From NCBI RefSeq assembly GCF_003569785.1, contig NZ_KZ984008.1:1-60030 (forward strand): 60,030 bases of DNA, written 5' to 3'. This DNA comes from Leucobacter sp. wl10. GTDB taxonomy: Bacteria; Actinomycetota; Actinomycetes; Actinomycetales; Microbacteriaceae. Under the pieces are notes generated by a model. The model did not search any database and was not told the origin of the DNA. It saw only the letters and a program-made list of their open reading frames with translations. The translations under genes were made by a program, and so were the position numbers. This document shows positions 49,203 to 57,049 of the stretch, piece after piece. Every line of letters begins with the position of its first letter. Positions within the stretch are counted from its first letter, which is position 1.

Positions 49203-50039
49203 CTATCCCGGGGCGCCCTCGGAGGTAGGGTCCCTCCGCGGCGGATCCATGCGGGTGACGACGAACGCGGCACCGTCCTGCGGCATGCCGTTGGTGTAGT
49301 ACTCGACGTGGGGCTCCTCGTCGAGGTCGAGGCTGCTCTGACAGACGAAGTCGCCGGCCACGCAGTAGTCGCGTACGCGATCGGCGTAGGCGTCGAGGCT
49401 GCCGGGCGGGCGGGGCAGGATCCCGTTCAGCCGCGGATCGTAGCTGCCGTAGTCGAACGGCTCGCTGCCGACGAAGCGCGGATTGCCGTAGAACACGATC
49501 GCGAGCACACGCTCAACGGCCTCCTCGCTCACCTCGCCGACGGTCTGGCCGACCAGCCGCACGTCGGGGGAGGAGAGCGCGTCGCCGATCACGAGCGCGC
49601 CCTGGGAATAGCCGAGCAGGATGAAGCGCTGCTCCTCGCAGGTCTGCGCCTGCACGTTGAGGGTGTCGATCAGCGTGCGCGCGCCGACGGTGCCGCCCTC
49701 CTTCACGTCGGTGTCGGCGGGGTACTCGAGGTCGAGCCGCTGCACCTCGCCGGGGCGCGCGTCCGAGACGGCCTTCGCGACGGGGGAGAGCAGCTGGCCT
49801 CGTGAGGGCTCACCCGTGCCCCTCGCGGTGATGACGAGGTACGGCGAGCAGTCGAGCGGGTCCACGACGGGCTCCGGGTTGAGGTCGGCGTCGAGCTCGT
49901 CCGCCGCGTCGGGGGGCGCCGGATCCTCGGTCACCTCGGCGAGCGACTCCCGGGTCTCGGACGGATCGACCGACGGCGCGCACGCGACCAGCGACAGCGC
50001 GAGGCCGGGGATCAGCGCCAGCAGCGGCAGCCTACGCAT
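49203..50039 (-). CDS. cutinase family lipoprotein (alpha/beta hydrolase)
   Basis: A 278-residue lipoprotein: signal MRRLPLLALIPGLALSLVAC with lipobox SLVAC at about 16-20, an acidic linker (about 25-60), then a cutinase-type hydrolase. The nucleophile is the Ser in LLGYSQGALVIGD, the Asp is in CVAGDFVCQSS and the His in EEPHVEYYTNG; paired cysteines as in cutinases are seen. Such mycobacterial-type cutinase-like enzymes hydrolyse lipids or esters at the cell surface. The ATG at 50039 overlaps the SURF1 stop by 8 nt. Confidence 0.85.
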   Translation of the reverse strand: MRRLPLLALIPGLALSLVACAPSVDPSETRESLAEVTEDPAPPDAADELDADLNPEPVVDPLDCSPYLVITARGTGEPSRGQLLSPVAKAVSDARPGEVQRLDLEYPADTDVKEGGTVGARTLIDTLNVQAQTCEEQRFILLGYSQGALVIGDALSSPDVRLVGQTVGEVSEEAVERVLAIVFYGNPRFVGSEPFDYGSYDPRLNGILPRPPGSLDAYADRVRDYCVAGDFVCQSSLDLDEEPHVEYYTNGMPQDGAAFVVTRMDPPRRDPTSEGAPG

Positions 50040-50940
50040 CGAGCAGCGCGTCCTCCTGTTCGGCGTCGCTCGGTCCGCGCCTGCGACGGCGCTCGGCGCT
50101 ACGGCGATCCTGCTCGCGCACCTCGACGCTCCCGGCGTTGAGCGCGCGGTACTCCCGTCGCGCCGCGTAGGCCACGCCGATACACGCGATCAGGATGAAC
50201 ACGTACCACTGCAGCGCGTACGAGAGGTGGGGGCCCTCGTCGCGCGCCGGCTTCTCGGGCAGCACGCCGCTCTCGCCGGACGGGTCCTCGGAGACCAGCA
50301 TGCCGTAAGCGCCCGTGTACGCCTCGCCCTCGGCATCCGCGAGCCGCGCCAACTCGGGCAGATCGATGCTCGCGACCGTGCGCCCCGCGGTCGTGCGACC
50401 CGGGATCACCGGCTCGGAGGCGCGCAGACGCGTCACGACGCGCACCTCCCCGGACGGCGGCGTCGGCAGATCCGCCACGTCGAACTCCCCGCGCTCCGCC
50501 GTGCTCCCGTCGACCGGTACCCAGCCGCGATCCACGAAGAACACCGTGCCGTCGCTCGTGCGCAGCGGCTGGATCAGGTTCGATCCGACGCCCTTCGGGC
50601 CGGGGCGGTTGCGGGCGAGATAGGGATCGCCGAAGTACTCGCCCACCACCGACACCGTGCGCCACTTCTGCGCGTTCTCGTCGAACGAGGCCGGGTCGGG
50701 GAGCTCCTCGGCGAGCGGGACGGCCGCGGCGTCGTAGTTCGCATCGATGCGGGCGATCTCCGCCCGCGCCTCGTCCCGCCGATCGAACTGCCAGTCGCTC
50801 AGCAGCACGCAGGCGATCGAGAAGATGAGCAGCATCGCGAAGTAGCCGATCCAGCGCGGGGATCGCAGAAAGCTCCAGCCGACCCCGGCGGTCTCCGTTT
50901 CCCGCGCCGTCTCCCGGGCCCGGGTGATCGATTCAGTCAT
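50032..50940 (-). CDS. SURF1 family cytochrome oxidase biogenesis protein
   Basis: A 302-residue membrane protein with one transmembrane helix near residue 30-52 (IGYFAMLLIFSIACVLLSDW) and one near 240-255 (WYVFILIACIGVAYAARR), enclosing an extracytoplasmic SURF1 domain (RNRPGPKGVGSNLIQPL and VDRGWVPVDG). SURF1 helps insert heme a into cytochrome c oxidase, matching ctaA and ctaB elsewhere in the window. The ATG at 50940 (MTESITRARE) overlaps the upstream small gene by 8 nt; a second ATG 3 codons earlier is possible. The C-terminal tail is charged. Confidence 0.92.
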   Translation of the reverse strand: MTESITRARETARETETAGVGWSFLRSPRWIGYFAMLLIFSIACVLLSDWQFDRRDEARAEIARIDANYDAAAVPLAEELPDPASFDENAQKWRTVSVVGEYFGDPYLARNRPGPKGVGSNLIQPLRTSDGTVFFVDRGWVPVDGSTAERGEFDVADLPTPPSGEVRVVTRLRASEPVIPGRTTAGRTVASIDLPELARLADAEGEAYTGAYGMLVSEDPSGESGVLPEKPARDEGPHLSYALQWYVFILIACIGVAYAARREYRALNAGSVEVREQDRRSAERRRRRGPSDAEQEDALLDA

Positions 50941-51178
50941 CGAGCTCACCCACCTCGCGCACCTCGAGCGGGAAGTCGCGCGCCGCGAGGAACTCCCGGA
51001 GCGTCTCCAGATGGTCGCCGCACGCGAGCCAGGTCTTTCGCCGATCCGCGTCGTGGATCCTCGGGTTTCGCCAGAGAATGGCCCAGTGCGCCCCGTCGCG
51101 GCACCCCGCGCGGGAGCACTCGAAACGGTGCTCGGGGGCGCCGCCGGGCATCAGCGACCACGGTGCGGGGGCGCTCAT
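50933..51178 (-). CDS. conserved small protein upstream of surf1, possible zinc-binding
   Basis: An 81-residue protein with Cys pairs in HRFECSRAGCRDG and WLACGDHLETL, which look like metal-binding knuckles, and conserved stretches AILWRNPRIH and ARDFPLEVREV. Similar small proteins accompany surf1 in related actinobacteria, which suggests a part in cytochrome oxidase assembly, but the function is unknown. It overlaps the surf1 start by 8 nt and the upstream DUF3099 gene by 4 nt, so the three are coupled. Confidence 0.75.
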   Translation of the reverse strand: MSAPAPWSLMPGGAPEHRFECSRAGCRDGAHWAILWRNPRIHDADRRKTWLACGDHLETLREFLAARDFPLEVREVGELDD

Positions 51179-51552
51179 GCCGTCCCCTCCGCGCCGGAGG
51201 GCGTCTCGCCCGCGGACCTCGCGCGTCGCTCTGGCTCCACGTCGATGACGATCAGCGTCTCATCGGCGGGCTTCCCGGGCTCGACCGCCGAACGCCCCTC
51301 GATCTGCAGCGGATCCGGAGCCTCGGGGGCCTCGCCGCCGCCGTGGGCGACGGCGTTGCCCACCATCACGGCGAACCACGGCAGGAACACCGCGCCCGCC
51401 GCAGCGAGCACGATCCACCAGCCCCGCACCCAGAACAGCGAGGCGACGCACGCCACGCGCAGGCTCATCGCGATGAAGTACATGCGCATACGGTGTGCGC
51501 GATCCTCGGCCGGATTCACGCCGGCCGATGTCACGCTGTAACTCTTCGCCAT
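51175..51552 (-). CDS. DUF3099 family membrane protein
   Basis: A 125-residue protein with two hydrophobic helices (about 30-45 and 46-66: FWVRGWWIVLAAAGAVFLPW) preceded by the typical RAHRMRMYFIAMSLRVAC stretch and followed by an acidic/variable cytoplasmic tail. DUF3099 proteins are a small actinobacterial family of unknown function found beside surf1 and fabG. The ATG at 51552 is natural. It is divergent from fabG across 136 bp. Confidence 0.85.
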   Translation of the reverse strand: MAKSYSVTSAGVNPAEDRAHRMRMYFIAMSLRVACVASLFWVRGWWIVLAAAGAVFLPWFAVMVGNAVAHGGGEAPEAPDPLQIEGRSAVEPGKPADETLIVIDVEPERRARSAGETPSGAEGTA

Positions 51553-51688
51553 GCGCCCCTTTTCTCCGTACCCATCAGCCTACGCCGTCTCGCTGTGCTC
51601 GCGCCTGAAATGAGCGCCGCGCGTCTCGAAGCCGGCCGCGCGGAGGTCGCATAGGGTGGATCGCAGCTGTCTCGACGGAAGGATCCCC

Positions 51689-52399
51689 ATGACCACCTCG
51701 CGCACCGTACTCGTCACCGGAGGCAACCGCGGCATCGGCTCCGCGATCGCCGAGCGCATGATCGCCGACGGCCACCGCGTCGCCGTCACCGCCCGCTCCG
51801 GCGAGGGGCCCGAGGGATCGATCACCGTGCGCGCCGAGATGACCGACGCGGCGTCCATCGACGCCGCGTTCACCGAGATCGAGGCCCGGCTCGGTCCGGT
51901 CGAGGTGGTCGTCGCCAACGCGGGCATCACTCGCGACACGCTGCTGCTGCGCATGACGGAGGAGGAGTTCACGAGCGTCATCGACACCAACCTCACGGGC
52001 ACCTTCCGCGTGGTGAAGCGCGCCGCGAAGGGGCTGCTCAAGGGGCGATTCGGGCGCGTGATCCTCATCTCGTCGGTGGTGGGCCTGTACGGATCGCCCG
52101 GCCAGATCAACTACTCCTCGTCGAAGGCGGCTCTCGTCGGCTTCGCGCGCTCCCTCACCCGGGAGCTGGGCGCCCGGGGCATCACCGCCAACGTGATCGC
52201 ACCCGGATTCGTCGAGACCGACATGACCGCGTCGCTGCCCGAGGAGCAGCAGAAGCAGTACCTGGCGTCCATTCCCGCCGCCCGCTTCGGGCAGGCGACC
52301 GAGATCGCCGGTGCCGCGTCCTTCCTCGCGGGCGATGACGCCGCCTACATCTCGGGCGCCGTGATCCCCGTCGACGGAGGCCTGGGGATGGGGCACTGA
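51689..52399 (+). CDS. fabG: 3-oxoacyl-ACP reductase FabG (MabA-like)
   Basis: A 236-residue short-chain dehydrogenase. The cofactor motif TGGNRGIG is at residues 10-17, the NAGI motif is present, and the catalytic Ser, Tyr and Lys appear in ILISSVVGLYGSPGQINYSS and SKAA. It reduces 3-ketoacyl-ACP in type II fatty acid synthesis. The ATG at 51689 follows GGAAGGA. No other fab gene is adjacent in the window. A related reductase role in another pathway cannot be excluded. Confidence 0.9.
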   Translation: MTTSRTVLVTGGNRGIGSAIAERMIADGHRVAVTARSGEGPEGSITVRAEMTDAASIDAAFTEIEARLGPVEVVVANAGITRDTLLLRMTEEEFTSVIDTNLTGTFRVVKRAAKGLLKGRFGRVILISSVVGLYGSPGQINYSSSKAALVGFARSLTRELGARGITANVIAPGFVETDMTASLPEEQQKQYLASIPAARFGQATEIAGAASFLAGDDAAYISGAVIPVDGGLGMGH

Positions 52400-52473
52400 C
52401 GCGGCCCCGAGGCGGGCCGATCCCGGCTTGTCAAGCCCCCGCGCGCCCCTTTTCCCGCTGGTGCGCCCGGGCG

Positions 52474-52479
52474 TAGCCT
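52474..52479 (+). promoter_or_regulatory. leaderless -10 box of the isocitrate-lyase family gene
   Basis: TAGCCT ends 7 nt before the ATG at 52487; no ribosome site lies between. Confidence 0.45.
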
Positions 52480-52486
52480 GGAGCGC

Positions 52487-53296
52487 ATGAGCACCATCGA
52501 GCACCCCCGGCCCCGGACCCGCGTCGCGACCGACGCCCAGACGCTGGCCGAGCTGTACTTGTCGGCCGAGATCCTGCGCGTGGTGAACGTCTGGGACGCG
52601 GTGAGCGCGCGGGTCGTCGCCGAGCTGCCGGGCACCCGGGCCATCGCGACGGCCGGCCACGGCATCGCCGCCGCGCACGGCTACCCCGACGGGGAGCGCA
52701 TCCCGCTCGAGCTCATGCTCGCCGCGGTCGAGCGCATCGTCGCCGCGACCGAGCTGCCCGTCACCGCCGACCTCGACGGCGGCTTCGGCGACGCCGCGGA
52801 TACCGTGCGCCGCGCCATCGATGTCGGAGTCTGCGGGGCCAACATCGAGGACCGGCTGCGGCCCCTGGACGAGTCGGCCGCAGTGATGCGGGCGGCCGTG
52901 CAGGCCGGGGAGCGGGAGGGCGTGCCCTTCGTGCTCAACGCTCGCACCGACGCGATCGTCAGGGGAGGAGGACGGCACCGCAGGGAGTCGCTCGCCGACG
53001 CGATCGAGCGCGGGAGGGCCTACCTCGACGCGGGCGCGCAGTGCGTCTTCGTGCCCGGCGTGCTCGACGCCGACGAGGCGCGCTCGCTCGTCGAGGGAAT
53101 CGGGGAGCGCCGGGTCAGCGTGATCGGGCTGCCCGGCGCGCTCACCGCCACCGAGTACGAGGCGCTCGGCGTCGCGCGCATCTCGTACGGGCCGATGCCG
53201 CAGAACGTGGCGCTCACCGCCCTCAAGCGCCTCGGCGAGTCGCTGCAGGCCGACGGATCCATCCCGGGCGGCACCGAGCAGCTCAACGATTTCTGA
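52487..53296 (+). CDS. isocitrate lyase/phosphoenolpyruvate mutase family protein
   Basis: A 269-residue TIM-barrel protein of the ICL/PEPM superfamily: LRVVNVWDAVSARVVAEL, ATAGHGIAAAHGYPDG, PVTADLDGGFGDAADTV (catalytic acidic cluster), VGVCGANIEDR and FVLNARTDA. It lacks the KKCG cysteine motif expected of isocitrate and methylisocitrate lyases, so a lyase or hydrolase on another oxaloacetate-like substrate is more likely. Gene context (fabG, serB) does not reveal the pathway. It converges on serB with only 12 bp between stops. Confidence 0.88.
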   Translation: MSTIEHPRPRTRVATDAQTLAELYLSAEILRVVNVWDAVSARVVAELPGTRAIATAGHGIAAAHGYPDGERIPLELMLAAVERIVAATELPVTADLDGGFGDAADTVRRAIDVGVCGANIEDRLRPLDESAAVMRAAVQAGEREGVPFVLNARTDAIVRGGGRHRRESLADAIERGRAYLDAGAQCVFVPGVLDADEARSLVEGIGERRVSVIGLPGALTATEYEALGVARISYGPMPQNVALTALKRLGESLQADGSIPGGTEQLNDF

Positions 53297-53308
53297 GGCT
53301 TCGGGGGA

Positions 53309-53947
53309 TCAGCCCAGGTGCTCGAGCAGCGGGATGGCGAGAGAGAGGTCGTGCTCGATCGAGACGTCGGCGCGCTCGCGCACGAGCGGCTTGCCGTTGA
53401 ACGCCACGCCCAGGGCCGCGACCGCCATCATCTCGAGGTCGTTCGCGCCGTCGCCGATCGCCATGGTCGAGGTCAGCGGCGTTCCCGAGGCCGCCGCCCA
53501 CTCCCGCAGCGCGGCGGCCTTCGCGGAGCCGTCGACGATCGCGCCCCTCGTGCGGCCCGTGAGCACGCCCTCTACCACCTCGAGCCGGTTCGCGCGCCAG
53601 AGGTCGAGCCCGAGATCCTCCGCCAGGGGGTCGAGCACCTCGTGGAATCCGCCCGAGACCACTCCCACCCTGCCTCCGCGCTCGTGCACGGCGGCGACCA
53701 GCCGATGGATGCCGGGCGTGAGCCGCACCCGCTCGTAGGCCTCGCGGAACACGGACTCCGGCGTTCCGGCGAGCGTCGCCACCCGCTCCCGCAGGCTCTC
53801 GGCGAAATCGAGCTCGCCGCGCATCGCCCGCTCCGTGACCTCGGCGACACGCTCCCGGCTGCCGGCGGCATCGGCGAGCAGCTCGATCACCTCGTCCTGG
53901 ATGGTGGTGGAATCGCAGTCGAGCACGACGAGGGGGGAGGGGGCCAT
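53309..53947 (-). CDS. serB: phosphoserine phosphatase SerB
   Basis: A 212-residue HAD phosphatase, last step of serine synthesis. Motif I is LDCDST (9-14) with nucleophile Asp10, motif II GVVSGGFHEVL, motif III/IV MAIGDGANDLEMMAVA. The four-helix cap (ELLADAAGSRERVAEVTER) is of C1 type. The ATG at 53947 is the start directly before the motif; upstream sequence in frame is not conserved. Confidence 0.93.
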   Translation of the reverse strand: MAPSPLVVLDCDSTTIQDEVIELLADAAGSRERVAEVTERAMRGELDFAESLRERVATLAGTPESVFREAYERVRLTPGIHRLVAAVHERGGRVGVVSGGFHEVLDPLAEDLGLDLWRANRLEVVEGVLTGRTRGAIVDGSAKAAALREWAAASGTPLTSTMAIGDGANDLEMMAVAALGVAFNGKPLVRERADVSIEHDLSLAIPLLEHLG

Positions 53948-54059
53948 GCGCTCCAGTCTAGGCAACCGCGGCCATCGGCATGACCGGCCCCGGCCGCCGA
54001 TCCTACCGCCCCACCGCTCCCGCGCCAGCGCGCCGCACCCGCGTCCGGGCGACACTGGT

Positions 54060-54065
54060 TAGGCT
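54060..54065 (+). promoter_or_regulatory. leaderless -10 box of the ABC ATPase gene
   Basis: TAGGCT ends 7 nt before the ATG at 54073, without a ribosome site between them. Confidence 0.5.
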
Positions 54066-54072
54066 GGTGTGC

Positions 54073-54858
54073 ATGGTCAATGTGCTCCGACTCACCGACG
54101 TCTCCTACGTGCGCGACCGCCGCCGGATCCTCGACGGGATCGACTGGTCGGTGGAGGACTCGGAGCGATGGGTGATTCTCGGACCCAACGGCGCGGGCAA
54201 GACCACGCTCATGAAGCTCGCGACGGCGAACGACTACCCGACGACGGGAACCGTCGACGTGCTCGACAAGCGCCTCGGCAGGGTCGACGTCTTCGAGCTG
54301 CGCAACCGCATCGGCTTCGTCTCGTCGGCGACCGGCCGTCGCATCCCGGCGAACGAGCGCGTGCGCGACCTGGTGCTCACCGCCGCGTACTCGGTGGAGG
54401 GCCGGTGGAACGAGCACTACGACGACATCGACGTGCGCCAGGCGGAGCGCATCCTCGCCGAGTGGGACCTCGGGGACTTCGCCGACCACACCTACGGCAC
54501 GCTCAGCGACGGGGAGCGCAAGCGCGCCCTCATCGCCCGCGCGGTGATGACCGATCCCGAGCTGCTGCTGCTCGACGAGCCGAGCGCGAGCCTCGACCTC
54601 GGGGCGCGCGAGCGGCTGCTGCAGATGCTCTCGGGCTTCGCCCGATCGCCCTATTCGCCCGCGATGGTCATGGTGACGCACCACGTCGAGGAGGTTCCGC
54701 CGGGCTTCACGCACGTGCTCATGCTGCGCGGAGGGCGCGTGCAGGCCTCGGGCCCCATCGCCGAGACGCTCACCGCCGAGAACCTCGAGGCGACCTTCGG
54801 CATGCCGTTCGACCTCGCGGTCTCGAACGGCCGCTATGCCGCCGTTGCCCGGCCGTAG
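54073..54858 (+). CDS. ABC transporter ATP-binding protein, orphan
   Basis: A 261-residue ATPase with GPNGAGKTTL near residue 36, the signature LSDGERKRALIARAV (Asp instead of Gly at position 3, as in many ModF/YlmA-like proteins), LLLDEPSASLDLGAR Walker B and VMVTHHVEEVP H-loop. No permease gene is adjacent, so it may serve a transporter encoded elsewhere or act as a soluble ABC protein. It is divergent from serB and is followed by rpmE. Confidence 0.9.
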   Translation: MVNVLRLTDVSYVRDRRRILDGIDWSVEDSERWVILGPNGAGKTTLMKLATANDYPTTGTVDVLDKRLGRVDVFELRNRIGFVSSATGRRIPANERVRDLVLTAAYSVEGRWNEHYDDIDVRQAERILAEWDLGDFADHTYGTLSDGERKRALIARAVMTDPELLLLDEPSASLDLGARERLLQMLSGFARSPYSPAMVMVTHHVEEVPPGFTHVLMLRGGRVQASGPIAETLTAENLEATFGMPFDLAVSNGRYAAVARP

Positions 54859-54898
54859 AAAAATGCAGACGCTTACGGGGAACGGCCCGCTCATCTGA

Positions 54899-54904
54899 TA
54901 GGCT
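54899..54904 (+). promoter_or_regulatory. rpmE -10 box
   Basis: TAGGCT, 87 nt before the bL31 start, giving a leader of about 80 nt with an 8 bp hairpin. A weak TTACGG lies 20 bp upstream. Confidence 0.4.
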
Positions 54905-54945
54905 GGATCCTTGGCGCGGGGGAGTCCCGCCTATCCCAAGACCTC

Positions 54946-54967
54946 AAGGTGTGCTGCTACACACCTT
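54946..54967 (+). promoter_or_regulatory. hairpin in the bL31 mRNA leader
   Basis: AAGGTGTG (54946-54953) pairs perfectly with CACACCTT (54960-54967) around a CTGCTA loop, 24 nt upstream of the rpmE ATG. It is a possible site for autogenous control of this ribosomal protein gene. Confidence 0.4.
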
Positions 54968-54991
54968 CAACCAGGCACCGAAGGAACACTC

Positions 54992-55240
54992 ATGAAGACC
55001 GACATCCACCCCGAGTACAACGCAATCGTCTTCCGCGACCTCGCGTCGGGGGAGACGTTCCTCACCCGCTCCACGCTGACCAGCGAGAAGACCATCGAGC
55101 TCGACGGTCAGACCTACCCCGTCATCGATGTCGAGATCTCGAGCGCCTCGCACCCCTTCTACACGGGCAAGCAGCGCATCATGGACTCGGCCGGGCGCGT
55201 CGAGAAGTTCAACCAGCGCTTCAAGGGCTTCGGAGCCTGA
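54992..55240 (+). CDS. 50S ribosomal protein bL31, type B (zinc-independent)
   Basis: An 82-residue bL31 of type [21 protein letters not shown] and [20 protein letters not shown], then [12 protein letters not shown]. It has no cysteines, so it lacks the zinc knuckle of type A L31 and can replace it in zinc-limited cells. The ATG follows GAAGGAACACTC. In many bacteria the type B gene is Zur-controlled, but I see no Zur-like box here and it may be the main L31 of this organism. It is followed by a terminator. Confidence 0.93.
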   Translation: MKTDIHPEYNAIVFRDLASGETFLTRSTLTSEKTIELDGQTYPVIDVEISSASHPFYTGKQRIMDSAGRVEKFNQRFKGFGA

Positions 55241-55259
55241 GCGATCGGCTCTGAAGGAG

Positions 55260-55288
55260 AGGGCGGGGGTGCTTCCTCCGCCCTTTCT
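55260..55288. terminator. terminator between bL31 gene and exonuclease gene
   Basis: Stem AGGGCGG (55260-55266) / CCGCCCT (55278-55284) followed by TTTCT, 20 nt after the bL31 stop and just before the convergent exonuclease stop. Confidence 0.7.
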
Positions 55289-55298
55289 GCTGCCCGCG

Positions 55299-55997
55299 CT
55301 AACGCATCGGCCAGCGCCCGTCAGCGATGAATGAGGGATCGCGCACGCGACGCATGTACTCCTGAAAGCTCTCGGCCTGCGCCGCGGCCCACCCCACCTG
55401 CGCGCGATGGAGCTCCTCGAGGTCTTCGGGGATCACGTCCGAGTACTTGCGCGCGATGCGCTGCAGCACCCGGCCGGCCGCTATGGCGTCGTCTCCTGCG
55501 TCGTGCGCGCTGCCGATCCCGACGCCGTGGTGCGCCGCGACGGCCTCGAGCGTGCGCTTGCCCTTGCGGTACCGGTCGAACTGCTTGTCGAGGATCAGCG
55601 GGTCGATGACGGGGGAGAGCCCGCTCGGCAGCGCGACGCCGTGGCGCTCGGCCTCGGCCGCCAGCAGGCTGAGGTCGAACGGCGCGTTGTAGGCGACGAC
55701 GGGAAACCCCCGCTCGATCATCTCGAGAAGCTGCGCCACGATCTGCTGCACGCCGACCGCCGCGTCGATGCCGCTGGCCCGCGCGATCTCCGTGCTGATG
55801 CCGTGCACCTGCACCGCGGCGGGCGGGATCTCGATGCCCGGGTCGAGCAGCCAGTCATAGCGCTCCGACGCCTCGCCCGCGGGCCCCAGCAGCGCGATGG
55901 TCGCGCTCACGATGCGGGCGCGCGAGGTGTCGACTCCGGTGGTCTCGGTGTCGAACACCGCGAGGTTGGAGGCCCAGAGCGGGAGTTGATCGGTCAC
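55299..55997 (-). CDS. DEDDh 3'-5' exonuclease (DNA polymerase III epsilon-like)
   Basis: A 232-residue exonuclease domain protein. ExoI motif is AVFDTETTGVD, ExoII VVAYNAPFDLSLL, and ExoIII has the His and Asp in GSAHDAGDDAIAAGRVL, so all catalytic positions are present. It is a free-standing DnaQ-like nuclease, not fused to polymerase, and may serve in repair or RNA processing. The ATG at 55997 is the start. It is divergent from the alpha/beta hydrolase gene. Confidence 0.92.
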   Translation of the reverse strand: MTDQLPLWASNLAVFDTETTGVDTSRARIVSATIALLGPAGEASERYDWLLDPGIEIPPAAVQVHGISTEIARASGIDAAVGVQQIVAQLLEMIERGFPVVAYNAPFDLSLLAAEAERHGVALPSGLSPVIDPLILDKQFDRYRKGKRTLEAVAAHHGVGIGSAHDAGDDAIAAGRVLQRIARKYSDVIPEDLEELHRAQVGWAAAQAESFQEYMRRVRDPSFIADGRWPMR

Positions 55998-56074
55998 GCT
56001 GATCCTTTCGTCTGCAACGATGCTATCGACTACCTCCGACTCCGCCGTCGCAGCGTCCCCCCAGGCCGCCCGGT

Positions 56075-56080
56075 TAGTAT
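56075..56080 (+). promoter_or_regulatory. leaderless -10 box of the hydrolase gene
   Basis: TAGTAT ends 6 nt before the GTG at 56087, and no ribosome site lies between. Confidence 0.5.
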
Positions 56081-56086
56081 CTTCGA

Positions 56087-57049
56087 GTGACTTCAGCCTC
56101 GACCCGCGCAGCCCTCTCGAAGGCGCCGTCGACGCTCACCGTACCGACACTCACCGTGCCGACGCTCGGCGTCGAGACCCGCGCCTGGGAGTACGGGGAT
56201 CCGGGCGGCGCAGCGCTGGTCCTCGTGCACGGTTTCCGGGGCGACCACCACGGGCTCGAGGGACTCGCTCAGGGCCTCGCCGATTCGCTGCCCGGCGTGC
56301 GAGCAGTCGTGCCGGATCTTCCGGGATTCGGCGAGACGCCCGCGGTTCCGGGGCGCGAGCACGACATCCGGCTGTACGGCGAGTGGCTGCGCGCCTTCAC
56401 CGCGGCGGTGGCGCCCGAGGGCTTCGCGATCCTCGGCCACTCCTTCGGCTCGCTCGTGGTCGGCGCCGCCATCGCCGGCGGTCTGCGCCCGAGCCGCCTG
56501 ATCCTCGTCAACCCGATCTCCGCGCCGGCGCTCGAGGGCCCGCAGGCGGCCCTCACGCGCCTCGCGATCGGCTACTACCGCGCAGCGGACCTGCTTCCGC
56601 GGCGCGCGGCGCGCGGCCTGCTCGGCAACCCCGCCATCGTGCGGGTGATGAGCGAGGTCATGGCCAAGACCGGCGACCCCGAGCTGCGGGCGTGGATCCA
56701 CGGCCAGCACGCCGCGCACTTCAGCACCTTCGCCGATCCCGCGACGCTGCTGCAGGCCTTCCGCGCGTCCGTGTCGCACACGGTGCTCGAGTTCGGCCGC
56801 GCGTTCACGATGCCGACGCTGCTGATCGCGGGCGACCGCGACGACATCACGCCGCTCGCCAAGCAGCTCGAGCTGCAGCACCGGGTGCCCGGCTCGCGCT
56901 TGCGCATCATCCCCGGCACAGGTCACCTGGTGCACTATGAGGCGGTGCCCGACGCCGTGGCCTTCATCGGCGAGTTCATCGTGGATGAGGCGCGCTCGGA
57001 GCGGGCTCGCGGCGAGGCCTCCGCGAACCCGGGCGAGGCCTCCGCGTGA
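56087..57049 (+). CDS. alpha/beta hydrolase
   Basis: A 320-residue alpha/beta hydrolase. The oxyanion/entrance strand VLVHGFRGDHHGLEG, the nucleophile elbow ILGHSFGSLVVG (Ser), the acid in IAGDRDDITPL and the His in GTGHLVHYEAVPD form a complete triad. Substrate unknown. The N-terminus repeats LTVPTL three times (about residues 17-30: STLTVPTLTVPTLGV), a low-complexity run of unclear meaning. The stop overlaps the methyltransferase GTG (GTGA), so the two are co-translated. Confidence 0.9.
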   Translation: MTSASTRAALSKAPSTLTVPTLTVPTLGVETRAWEYGDPGGAALVLVHGFRGDHHGLEGLAQGLADSLPGVRAVVPDLPGFGETPAVPGREHDIRLYGEWLRAFTAAVAPEGFAILGHSFGSLVVGAAIAGGLRPSRLILVNPISAPALEGPQAALTRLAIGYYRAADLLPRRAARGLLGNPAIVRVMSEVMAKTGDPELRAWIHGQHAAHFSTFADPATLLQAFRASVSHTVLEFGRAFTMPTLLIAGDRDDITPLAKQLELQHRVPGSRLRIIPGTGHLVHYEAVPDAVAFIGEFIVDEARSERARGEASANPGEASA

